From Prauserella_A oleivorans (GTDB lineage: Bacteria > Actinomycetota > Actinomycetes > Mycobacteriales > Pseudonocardiaceae): a DNA stretch of 64,000 bases. This document shows, piece after piece, positions 42,090 to 49,861 of the stretch. Position numbers and translations under genes: made by a program. Below the pieces are notes generated by a model. The model saw only the letters and a list, made by a program, of their open reading frames with translations. It was not told the DNA's origin and ran no database searches. The stretch covers positions 1,612,001 through 1,676,000 of the forward strand of contig NZ_JBHUNT010000001.1 of the NCBI RefSeq assembly GCF_042685745.1. Direction: 5' to 3'. The first letter of the stretch is position 1, and every line of letters starts with the position of its first letter.

Positions 42090-42965
42090 TCAGCCTCGCT
42101 GGCTGCGGACGCCCAGCAGGACGTCCTCCCATGCGGGCACGGCGGGGTGGTTCTTCCGCTTGGGCTTCGGCTTGGGTGCCGCGGCCGCAGGCCGCTGCGG
42201 ATCGGGCGCCTCGCCCGCGGGCTCGGGTGCTGCCTCGGCGGTGTCACCGGCGGCCGCGATCGGTGCCTCGATGACGTTGCTCTGCGACTCGACGGCGTAG
42301 TCGAACATCGGCTGCTCGGGCTGGTCCGGCTCCTCGGGCCGCGCCGGTTCGGCGGCCTGCCGGTCGACGGCCCGGGGTGTGCGGTAGGAGTTCGGGTCGA
42401 GCAGCGCGACGGCGAGCTCGTCCAGCGCCGTCACCGTGCCGCCGTGTGCGCCGGGCGAGAACGCCCAGTGCGCGCGGTTCTCCGAGCGGCCCGCGTGCCA
42501 CTGGAGGCACACGACCCATCGCCCGTCCTCGCCGCGCCACGAGTCCCAGCTGGCCTGTGAGTAGTCGTGCCCGCGCACGCCGAAGGAGTACGCGACCACT
42601 TCTCCGAGCGTCTGCACGTCGGGGCCGTCCTCGCGCACCGGGTGCGCCTGCTGGGCGAGTTCGGCGTTGCGCGATCGCTCGAGCAACACCGGGTAGGCGA
42701 ACCGTTCGACGCGCTGCTCGGGCAGTCCCGAGGCCGCGGCGACCTGTTCCACCGACTCGCCTGCCCGGATCCGGGCCTGGATTTCGCGTGGTCGCATCTG
42801 GCTCTCCAGCTCGATCTCGATCTGGCCGAGGCGGGTGATGTCCCCGCGGGCGGCGGCGCGCAGTCGTTCGTCCGCGGGCAGGAGAAACCGCTCGCGGCGC
42901 TCCGGGTCTTCGCACACGATGGACTTTCCGTCCTCGTGCAACCCGACCACCCGTAGCGTTCGCAT
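42090..42965 (-). CDS. sepH: Septation protein SepH (DUF3071)
   Basis: A 291-residue protein. Residues 1 to about 190 are the conserved DUF3071 domain with an HTH-like segment (EIQARIRAGESVEQVAAASG). A long acidic/proline-rich linker follows, and the basic C-terminus (KPKPKRKNHPAVPAWEDVLLG) is conserved in the family. In Streptomyces and mycobacteria SepH stimulates FtsZ filament assembly at division sites. GGAGGCGGGA precedes ATG 42965. It lies downstream of serC with a hairpin between them, the same order as in mycobacteria. Confidence 0.92.
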   Translation of the reverse strand: MRTLRVVGLHEDGKSIVCEDPERRERFLLPADERLRAAARGDITRLGQIEIELESQMRPREIQARIRAGESVEQVAAASGLPEQRVERFAYPVLLERSRNAELAQQAHPVREDGPDVQTLGEVVAYSFGVRGHDYSQASWDSWRGEDGRWVVCLQWHAGRSENRAHWAFSPGAHGGTVTALDELAVALLDPNSYRTPRAVDRQAAEPARPEEPDQPEQPMFDYAVESQSNVIEAPIAAAGDTAEAAPEPAGEAPDPQRPAAAAPKPKPKRKNHPAVPAWEDVLLGVRSQRG

Positions 42966-43070
42966 TCCCGCCTCCCATGCGCGTTCACGTACGTGGGTCT
43001 CCACGGTAGGACGGCGCGTCGCCTTGACGGCGCAGGCGCGCCGGGCTCCCGGCACATCCACCCGGTTCCC

Positions 43071-43094
43071 ATCGTGCGGTCTGAACCGCACGAT
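43071..43094 (-). terminator. Hairpin between serC and sepH
   Basis: ATCGTGCGGT and ACCGCACGAT form a perfect 10-bp stem with a four-base CTGA loop, 64 bases beyond the serC stop on the minus strand. It probably separates serC from sepH transcription. Confidence 0.65.
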
Positions 43095-43157
43095 CGCGCG
43101 GGGACGCGCCGGGAGTGGCACGCCTGAAGGAGAGATTCGCCCGGATGCGACCGGGGA

Positions 43158-44288
43158 TCAGCCGTGCAGTCGCTCGACCACGAACTCGACACACCGCGTC
43201 AGCGCGGTGATGTCGTCCGGTTCGATGGCCGGGAACATGCCGACGCGCAGCTGGTTGCGGCCCAGCTTCCGATACGGCTCGACGTCCACGATCCCGTTGG
43301 CACGCAACGTCTTCGCCACCGCGGCGGCGTCCACGTCGTCGGAGAAGTCGATGGTGCCGACCACCTGCGAGCGCAACGCCGGGTCGCTGACGAACGGGGT
43401 GGTGTAGCTGGTCTTCTCGGCCCACTCGTACAGCCGGTTGGACGACTCGCGGGTGCGTGCGGTGGTCCACTCCAGGCCGCCCTGACCCAGCATCCACTCG
43501 ATCTGGTCGACGAGCATGAAGAGCGTCGCGACGGCCGGCGTGTTGTAGGTCTGGTCCTTGCGGGAGTTGTCCAGCGCGGTCGGCAGCGACAGGAACTCCG
43601 GCACCCAGCGGTCGGACGAGCCGATCTCGCCGACCCGCTCGACCGCGGCGGGCGACATCAGCGCGATCCACAGCCCGCCGTCGGAGGCGAACGACTTCTG
43701 CGGCGCGAAGTAGTAGACGTCGAAGTCCTCGGCGCGCACCGGCAGACCGCCCGCACCGGAGGTCGCGTCGATGGCTACGAGGGCGCCCTCGCTGCCGGCG
43801 GGCCGCCGCACCGGCACCGCGACACCCGTGGACGTCTCGTTGTGCGCCCAGGCGACGAGGTCCGCGCCCTGCTGGTAGGCGATCTCGGGAGCGCTGCCCG
43901 GCTCGCCTGCGACGACGATCGAGTCGGCGAGGAACGGCGCCTTGCCCGTGACCGTGGCGAACTTCGACGAGAACTCGCCGTAGGTGAAGTGCTGAGCGCG
44001 CTCACGCACCAGGCCGAACGCCGCGGCGTCCCAGAACGCCGTGGTCCCGCCGTTGCCGAGCACCACCTCGTAGCCGTCGGGCAGGCCGAACAGCTCGGTC
44101 AGCCCGGAGCGGACTCTGCCGACGAGGGACTTCACCGGCTTCTGGCGGTGTGACGTGCCGAGCAGGTTCGCCCCCTCCTTCGCGAGGTTGGCGAGCTGCT
44201 CGGGCCGCACCTTGGAGGGGCCGCACCCGAACCGGCCGTCGGAAGGCTTCAGCTCTGCGGGAATCGTCAACTCAGCGGCTTCGGTCAT
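43158..44288 (-). CDS. serC: Phosphoserine aminotransferase
   Basis: A 376-residue PLP-dependent class V aminotransferase that makes phosphoserine from phosphohydroxypyruvate in serine synthesis. The actinobacterial subtype opening FGCGPSKVRPEQL is present, and the PLP lysine is in YFAPQKSFASDGGLW. ATG 44288 is 12 bases after the stop of the upstream serine hydrolase gene. The serC-sepH order is conserved in actinobacteria. Confidence 0.95.
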   Translation of the reverse strand: MTEAAELTIPAELKPSDGRFGCGPSKVRPEQLANLAKEGANLLGTSHRQKPVKSLVGRVRSGLTELFGLPDGYEVVLGNGGTTAFWDAAAFGLVRERAQHFTYGEFSSKFATVTGKAPFLADSIVVAGEPGSAPEIAYQQGADLVAWAHNETSTGVAVPVRRPAGSEGALVAIDATSGAGGLPVRAEDFDVYYFAPQKSFASDGGLWIALMSPAAVERVGEIGSSDRWVPEFLSLPTALDNSRKDQTYNTPAVATLFMLVDQIEWMLGQGGLEWTTARTRESSNRLYEWAEKTSYTTPFVSDPALRSQVVGTIDFSDDVDAAAVAKTLRANGIVDVEPYRKLGRNQLRVGMFPAIEPDDITALTRCVEFVVERLHG

Positions 44289-44300
44289 GCCCTCAGTCTT

Positions 44301-45650
44301 TCACGCCCGCCAGCCGGATTCGTCCACGCCGCCGGGTACTGGGGCGGCCGGGTCGTAGGGGGTGCGGGTGAAGATGAAGGTCGCGAGGTCGAGGTAGGCC
44401 GGTGTGCCGTCGCTCACGCGGTGCACGGTGAGGGTCTCGCCCGCGTAGTAGCCGTCGAGGCCGAGCCAGCGATCCTCGTCGAGCGGGCGGAACCGGGACG
44501 CACGGCCGGCGCCGTTCGCCGGGGTCAGGTCGAGCCAGCCGTCCGGCAGTGCCCGCAGGTGGTAAGGCGTCGGACCCCAATGCCACAGGCCCGTGAGCTC
44601 GAGCAGGCCCTCAGCCACGGGGGCGGGACGCCACTCGGCGGGCAGCGGCGGCTCGTAGTCGTCGGCGATGGCGATGAGGTCGGCGGCCACGGACAGGATG
44701 CCGATGCCCGAGGTGGTGTTGGCAAAGGCGACCGCGCCGGTCTGGGTGGCCGGGTCGATCAGCGAGCAGGCCAGGAAGCCCGGCATCGATCCCGTGTGCC
44801 CTGCGAGCCGCTTGCCGTTCACGCGGACCAGCTGGAGACCGAGGCCGTAGCCGGCGTTCCACGTGTCGCCGTCGTCGATGGTGGCGACCTCGCGCATCTC
44901 GGCGACGGTGTCGGGGCTGAGCACGTCCCCCGTGCGGCCGCCGACGAAGGCCGTCCAGCGGGCGAGGTCGTCGACACACGACCACAGCTGCCCTGCGGGT
45001 GCCATGGCCCCGGCGTCGTGGGCCGGTTCGGGCAGCAGGACGTCGGCGAACGGGTGCACGGCGTAGCCGGTGGCGTGCCTGCCCTCGGGCCGGTCGGTGG
45101 TGCGGTTCATGCCCAGCGGGGTGAGGATCTCGTCGCGCACGGCGTCGAGCCAGGTGGTGCCACGCAGCCGGGCGACGAGCTCGCCGAGCGTGCCGTAGCC
45201 GACGTTGGAGTAGTGGAACCGCCTGCCGGGTCGGTGCTTGATCTCCTCGGCGGTGAGGCCGGCGCTCAACTCGGTCCACGAGCCGCCCGGGCTGCGTTCC
45301 CACCACGCGCCCGGCGACTCGGAGGTGAGCCCGCTCGTGTGCGAAAGCAGTTGCGCGATGGTCGTGCCCCCGAAGCTGGTGCCGGGCACGTGCTTGTCGA
45401 GCGGGTCGCCGAGGTCGAGCTTGCCCTCGTCGCGCAGGCGCATGACGACGGCGGCGACGATCGACTTGGTGATGGAGCCGATGCGGTACTGGGTGGTGCG
45501 GTCCGGAGCCGTGTCGCCGACGTATCCGCGCGCGCCCGACCACACGATCTCGCCGTCCCGGACGACCGCCGCGGCCAGCGAGGGCGCGCGGCCCGTCGCC
45601 TGCTCGGTGGCGATCCGGCGGAGCAGCACGAGTTCGGTGGTAGGCAGCAT
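44301..45650 (-). CDS. Serine hydrolase (beta-lactamase class C family)
   Basis: A 449-residue serine hydrolase with the penicillin-binding fold: SxxK in GSITKSIV, the YxN motif in HYSNVGYG, and the third motif in AGHTGSMPG. The C-terminal 100 residues form an extra beta domain. There is no clear signal peptide, so it may be a cytoplasmic esterase or peptidase rather than a beta-lactamase. TACTAT (45663-45658, minus strand) lies seven bases before ATG 45650, which suggests a leaderless start; ATG 45659 falls inside that box. It is upstream of serC and may be cotranscribed. Confidence 0.84.
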   Translation of the reverse strand: MLPTTELVLLRRIATEQATGRAPSLAAAVVRDGEIVWSGARGYVGDTAPDRTTQYRIGSITKSIVAAVVMRLRDEGKLDLGDPLDKHVPGTSFGGTTIAQLLSHTSGLTSESPGAWWERSPGGSWTELSAGLTAEEIKHRPGRRFHYSNVGYGTLGELVARLRGTTWLDAVRDEILTPLGMNRTTDRPEGRHATGYAVHPFADVLLPEPAHDAGAMAPAGQLWSCVDDLARWTAFVGGRTGDVLSPDTVAEMREVATIDDGDTWNAGYGLGLQLVRVNGKRLAGHTGSMPGFLACSLIDPATQTGAVAFANTTSGIGILSVAADLIAIADDYEPPLPAEWRPAPVAEGLLELTGLWHWGPTPYHLRALPDGWLDLTPANGAGRASRFRPLDEDRWLGLDGYYAGETLTVHRVSDGTPAYLDLATFIFTRTPYDPAAPVPGGVDESGWRA

Positions 45651-45753
45651 GTAGCCCATAGTAGTCAGCGCGTGTCCCTCGAATGGCGGCATCGAGCGCG
45701 GCGCAGGTTACTCGTGGGTAGTCTTCCGGTGATCGCCTGGCTAGCATGGCCGA

Positions 45754-47463
45754 ATGTCCACGCGGTGGGTCACGGTCGACGACGGTGTCAGGCTCTCGGT
45801 CAGCATCACGGGCCCCGGCGACGCGCCGACGCTGGTGTGCGTGCACGGCTACCCGGACAACTCCTCGTTGTGGGACGGCGTCGTCGCCGAGCTCTCCGGC
45901 CGCTTCCGCGTGGTGACCTACGACGTGCGCGGGGCGGGGGCCTCCGACAAGCCCACCGATCCGGCCGCATACCGGCTCGACCGGCTGGCCGCCGACCTCG
46001 CCGCCGTGGCCGAGGACGTTTCGCCCGGGCGGCCGGTGCACCTGCTCGCCCACGACTGGGGGTCGATCCAGAGCTGGCACGCGGTCACCGGCGAGTGGTT
46101 GCGCGGGCGGGTCGCGTCGTTCACGTCGATCTCCGGACCCTGTCTGGACCACGCCGCGCACTGGTTCCGTAGCGGCCTTCGCAGCCCGCGCCGGTGGCGG
46201 GCGGTGCTCCGCCAGGCACTGCACTCGACCTACATCGGCTTCTTCCAGCTGCCGAGGCTGCCCGAGCTGGCGTGGCGCACCGGCGTCGCGGCCAGGGTCG
46301 TCCGGCGGACGGAGCCGCACGAGCCCGCGCCGGTGATCTCCGACGCCGTGCACGGGCTGAACCTCTACCGCGCCAACATGCCGAGCCGGCTCGGCGAGCC
46401 CGCTGCCCGGTACGCCGACGTGCCGGTGCAGGTGCTCGCGCCGATCGGGGACCCGTTCGTCACGGCGCCGCTGCAGACCGAGATCGCGCGCTGGGTGCCC
46501 GACCTGCGTGTGCGCCGGATCGCTGGCGGGCACTGGGTCGTGCGCGAGGCGCCCGCCCGCATCGCCCGGGCCGCGGCCGAGCTCGTCGACCACGTCGAGG
46601 GCGGCCCCGAGCCGCGCGCGCTGCGCCGGACGAGGGTCGGCCGCCGGCCCGGCGGCCGGTTCGCCGGAAACCTCGTGGTGGTCACCGGAGCGGGCAGCGG
46701 GATCGGCAGGGCCACGGCGCTCGCGTTCGCGGGGGAGGGCGCCGACGTCGTGCTCGCCGACATCGACCCGGCGGCGTGGGAACGGACGGCCGGCGAGATC
46801 CGCGCGCGTGGCGCCGTGGCCGCGGGGTACACAGTGGACGTCGGCGACGCGGAGGCGATGGAGAAGTTCGCCGCCTCGGTCGCGGCCGAGCACGGCGTGC
46901 CCGACATCGTCGTGAACAACGCGGGCGTCGGCGTCGCGGGGTCCTTTGTGGACACGTCGGTGGCCGACTGGGAGCGGGTCATCGACGTCAACCTGTGGGG
47001 CGTGATCCACGGCAGCATGCTCTTCGGCAGGCAGCTCGTGGAGCGGGGCGAGGGCGGCCACGTCGTCAACGTCGCCTCGATGGCGGCCTACCTGCCCAAC
47101 AGCCTGCTGCCCGCCTACTCGACGACAAAGGCCGCGGTGCTGCAGCTCAGCGAGTGCCTGCGGGTGGAGTTCGCCCGGCAGGGCATCGGCGTGAGCGCCA
47201 TCTGCCCCGGGTTCGTGCGCACCGCGATCGCGAGCACCACGACGTTCGCCGGGGCCGGCGCCCGCGAGCAGGACGAGCGAAGGCAGCGGTCGGGCCGGAT
47301 GATCGCGCGGCGGAACTTCGCGCCGGAGAAGGTCGCCGCCGACATCCTGCGTGCGGTGCAACGAGACACCCCGGTGGTGGCGTCCACTCCCGAGGCGAAG
47401 GCGACGCTGGCCCTCTCGCGGCTGACTCCTGGCCTGCTCCGGGCCGCCGCCCGCCGCCTCTAG
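45754..47463 (+). CDS. EphD-like alpha/beta hydrolase-SDR fusion
   Basis: A 569-residue two-domain protein. Residues 1 to about 290 are an alpha/beta hydrolase of the epoxide hydrolase type: CVHGYPDNSSLWD, nucleophile Asp in LAHDWGSIQSW, and the terminal catalytic His in IAGGHWVV. Residues about 305-569 are a short-chain dehydrogenase: TGAGSGIGRATAL, NNAGVG and YSTTKAAV. The same fusion is EphD in mycobacteria, where a role in mycolic acid oxidation has been reported. Pseudonocardiaceae lack mycolates, so another lipid substrate is likely. The 21-bp repeat array begins five bases after its stop. Confidence 0.88.
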   Translation: MSTRWVTVDDGVRLSVSITGPGDAPTLVCVHGYPDNSSLWDGVVAELSGRFRVVTYDVRGAGASDKPTDPAAYRLDRLAADLAAVAEDVSPGRPVHLLAHDWGSIQSWHAVTGEWLRGRVASFTSISGPCLDHAAHWFRSGLRSPRRWRAVLRQALHSTYIGFFQLPRLPELAWRTGVAARVVRRTEPHEPAPVISDAVHGLNLYRANMPSRLGEPAARYADVPVQVLAPIGDPFVTAPLQTEIARWVPDLRVRRIAGGHWVVREAPARIARAAAELVDHVEGGPEPRALRRTRVGRRPGGRFAGNLVVVTGAGSGIGRATALAFAGEGADVVLADIDPAAWERTAGEIRARGAVAAGYTVDVGDAEAMEKFAASVAAEHGVPDIVVNNAGVGVAGSFVDTSVADWERVIDVNLWGVIHGSMLFGRQLVERGEGGHVVNVASMAAYLPNSLLPAYSTTKAAVLQLSECLRVEFARQGIGVSAICPGFVRTAIASTTTFAGAGAREQDERRQRSGRMIARRNFAPEKVAADILRAVQRDTPVVASTPEAKATLALSRLTPGLLRAAARRL

Positions 47464-47468
47464 GGCGC

Positions 47469-47558
47469 GTGTCTGCCGTTCGTGTCGCCGTGTCTGCCGT
47501 TCGTGTCGCCGTGTCTGCCGTTCGTGTCGCCGTGTCTGCCGTTCGTGTCGCCGTGTCG
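47469..47558 (+). repeat. 21-bp repeat array (locus 2)
   Basis: Four identical head-to-tail copies of GTGTCTGCCGTTC followed by GTGTCGCC start at 47469, 47490, 47511 and 47532; a partial fifth copy (GTGTCG) follows. The reverse complement matches 18 to 19 of 21 bases of units in the 13339 array. The array starts five bases after the EphD-like stop and runs in the sense direction of that gene. On locus 1 the array has the same orientation relative to the channel gene. Confidence 0.88.
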
Positions 47559-47676
47559 GGCGCTCAGGGCTTCGCTCTCGACGGCCCCGGGGCACTCGCG
47601 GCCGGCCACCCGATCGCATGTGGACAGCCGGCGGCACCGCGAAGGACGTCGGGCGTCGCTCCCACCGCCCGCGCCC

Positions 47677-48828
47677 TCAGCGCAGCCGCCGCACCGAGTC
47701 CCAGCCCTCCACCTCCTCGGGCCGGCGCGGGCCCGGGCCGACGTAGGCCGCCGACGGCCGCACGAGGCGTCCGGTGCGCTTCTGCTCGAGGATGTGCGCG
47801 GCCCAGCCCGCCGTCCGCGCCGAGGTGAACATCGCGGGCATCATGTGCGGCGGCACCTGTGCGAAGTCGAGGATCACGGCAGCCCAGAACTCGACGTTGG
47901 TCTCGATCGCCCGGTCCGGGCGGCGCTCGCGCAGCTCGGCCAGCGCCGCCTGCTCCAGCGCGGCGGCGACCTCGTACCGTTCGGCGCCGAGCTCCTGGCA
48001 GGTGCGGCGCAGCACGCGTGCCCTCGGGTCCTCGGCGCGATACACCCGGTGACCGAAGCCCATGAGCCGCTCCTTGCGGTCGAGCAGCCGCTTCACGTAC
48101 GTCCTGGCGTCGCCGGTTCGCTCGACCTCCTCGATCATCGGCAGCACCCGCGCGGGCGCGCCGCCGTGCAGCGGACCCGACATCGCACCGATGGCACCCG
48201 ACATCGCCGCTGCCACGTCGGCACCGGTGGAGGCGATGACGCGGGCGGTGAACGTGGAGGCGTTGAGGCCGTGCTCGGCGGCCGACACCCAGTAGGCGTC
48301 GACGGCCGCCACATGCGCCGGGTCGGGCTCGCCCCGCCAGCGGATCATGAACCGCTCGGGAATGGTGCGCGCCTCGTCGACACGGGACTGCGGCACCGCC
48401 GGCACGCCGATGTCCCGGGCGGACTGGGCGACGTAGGACAGCGCCATCACCGACGCCCGAGCCAGCTGGTCGCGGGCCTCGGCGTCGGAGATGTCGAGCA
48501 GCGGCCGGTAGCCCCAGATCGGGGCGAGCATGGCGAGCGCGGCCTGGACGTCCACCCGCACGTCGCCGGTGTGCACCGGGATGGGGAACGGCTCGGCGGG
48601 CGGCAGGCCGTCGCCGAACCGGCCGTCCACGAGCAGCGCCCAGACATCGCCGAAGCTGACCTTGCCCGCGAGGTCCTCGATGTCGACGCCGCGGTAGCGC
48701 AGGGCTCCGCCGTCGCGGTCGGGTTCGGCGATCTCGGTGCGGAAGGCGACCACGCCTTCCAGGCCGGGGCGGAAGCCGTCGTCGGGTCGCTCGGCGGGAG
48801 TCGGCTGTGCGGTGAGCGGTGAGTTCAC
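47677..48828 (-). CDS. citA: Citrate synthase 2 (CitA-like)
   Basis: A 383-residue citrate synthase paralogue. Active-site blocks are SAAEHGLNASTFTARV (His), GPLHGGAPARV (His) and MGFGHRVYRAEDPRA. It is shorter and more diverged than GltA at the right edge of the window, and fits the second citrate/2-methylcitrate synthase of actinobacteria. GTG 48828 was chosen because the family N-terminus begins there; the open frame extends 42 codons upstream without support. It is divergent from the urease operon. Confidence 0.86.
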   Translation of the reverse strand: MNSPLTAQPTPAERPDDGFRPGLEGVVAFRTEIAEPDRDGGALRYRGVDIEDLAGKVSFGDVWALLVDGRFGDGLPPAEPFPIPVHTGDVRVDVQAALAMLAPIWGYRPLLDISDAEARDQLARASVMALSYVAQSARDIGVPAVPQSRVDEARTIPERFMIRWRGEPDPAHVAAVDAYWVSAAEHGLNASTFTARVIASTGADVAAAMSGAIGAMSGPLHGGAPARVLPMIEEVERTGDARTYVKRLLDRKERLMGFGHRVYRAEDPRARVLRRTCQELGAERYEVAAALEQAALAELRERRPDRAIETNVEFWAAVILDFAQVPPHMMPAMFTSARTAGWAAHILEQKRTGRLVRPSAAYVGPGPRRPEEVEGWDSVRRLR

Positions 48829-48916
48829 GGGTCCGGACCTTTCGACGCGCGCTGGCAACAGGTCACCTCCGCCGTGCGAGGCCCCTGGAGCGCACGGGTG
48901 CCGCGACGCACGGTGC

Positions 48917-48938
48917 AGTGAGGAAACTGTCCTCCTCA
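48917..48938. promoter_or_regulatory. Inverted repeat upstream of citA
   Basis: GTGAGGA and TCCTCAC are 7-bp inverted arms with an eight-base spacer, about 90 bases upstream of the citA start. The wider gap (48829-49075) between citA and ureA is relatively A/T-rich and must hold both promoters; TTGACG at 49014-49019 is the best plus-strand -35 candidate. Confidence 0.35.
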
Positions 48939-49075
48939 CGGGCTCGCGTATCAATCAAAAGAACAGGTGGTTTCGGTCACGGTTCCGAGAACGATTCAGT
49001 GAGCAACGTCGTTTTGACGTAAATCCTGTGTTTCGTGGAGCCGTCCGCACCGGGGCGCGGTGATAGACAGTCGCC

Positions 49076-49378
<303 letters not shown>

Positions 49379-49416
49379 TCGGGGTCCGTTTGTCCGGCAG
49401 AAACGGTAGGTGAGCC

Positions 49417-49713
49417 GTGCGACCAGGAGAGATCATTCCGGCACCGGATCCGGTGGAGCTCAACCCGGGCCGGGAGCGCACGCGGTTGCTCGTGCGCAAT
49501 ACCGGCGACCGGCCCGTCCAGGTGGGCTCGCACTTCCACTTCGCCGAGGTGAACGCCGGACTCGCCTTCGATCGCGCCGCCGCGGAGGGCAAGCGGCTCG
49601 ACATCCCCGCGGGCACGGCCGTGCGCTTCGAGCCGGGTGTCGAGCGGGAGGTCGAGCTGGTGCCGCTCGCCGGCCGCCGGGTGGTTCCGGGCCTGCAACG
49701 GAGGAACGCATGA
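49417..49713 (+). CDS. ureB: Urease beta subunit
   Basis: A 98-residue beta subunit with the conserved PGEIIPAPDPVELNPGR, VGSHFHFAEVN and IPAGTAVRFEPG blocks. GTG 49417 follows ureA by 38 bases. Its last bases GGAGGAACGCATGA contain a ribosome site and a stop overlapping an ATG; that ATG opens the first of two tiny frames made by a 74-bp tandem duplication, rather than ureC itself. Confidence 0.95.
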   Translation: MRPGEIIPAPDPVELNPGRERTRLLVRNTGDRPVQVGSHFHFAEVNAGLAFDRAAAEGKRLDIPAGTAVRFEPGVEREVELVPLAGRRVVPGLQRRNA

Positions 49714-49787
49714 TCGACGATCGCGTAGCCCTGAGCGTGCGGTCCGACCGGGTGCGGGTGTCCCGCGAGACACGGAGGAACGCATGA
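49710..49787 (+). CDS. 25-residue coupled mini-frame 1
   Basis: A short frame of 25 codons beginning MIDDRVALSVR and ending SRETRRNA. Its ATG overlaps the ureB stop (ATGA), and its own stop overlaps the next ATG in the same way. GGAGG (49700-49704) precedes it at good spacing, so it should be translated by coupling from ureB. No family is recognised. It may be only a by-product of the duplication, acting as a spacer in the translation chain. Confidence 0.45.
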   Translation: MIDDRVALSVRSDRVRVSRETRRNA

Positions 49788-49857
49788 TCGACGGTCGCGT
49801 AGCCCTGAGCGTGCGGTCCGACCGGGTGCGGGTGTCCCGCGAGACACGGAGGAACGC
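49710..49857 (+). repeat. 74-bp tandem duplication between ureB and ureC
   Basis: Two copies, 49710-49783 and 49784-49857, differ at one base (GACGATCGC versus GACGGTCGC). Each begins with ATG and ends with ACGGAGGAACGC, a ribosome site five bases before the next ATG. The second copy therefore ends at the ureC ATG (49858). The period is not a multiple of three. The same ribosome-site junction ends ureB. Confidence 0.95.
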
Positions 49858-49861
49858 ATGA
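49784..49861 (+). CDS. 25-residue coupled mini-frame 2
   Basis: The second copy encodes the same peptide with Asp4 changed to Gly (MIDGRVALSVR). Its ATG overlaps the stop of mini-frame 1 and its stop overlaps the ureC ATG (49858). GGAGG lies at 49774-49778. If ribosomes reinitiate at each ATGA, ureC translation depends on passing through both frames. Confidence 0.45.
   Translation: MIDGRVALSVRSDRVRVSRETRRNA

Noticed and set aside
44611..47637. A 1008-codon minus-strand open frame
   Set aside because: It is antisense to the EphD-like gene and runs into the repeat array; its composition (Arg/His/Asp-rich) is that of a shadow frame.
48829..49075. GlnR box upstream of urease
   Set aside because: GTGAC and GAAAC words occur on the minus strand, but the spacing between them is one base instead of about six. 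No full site was found.
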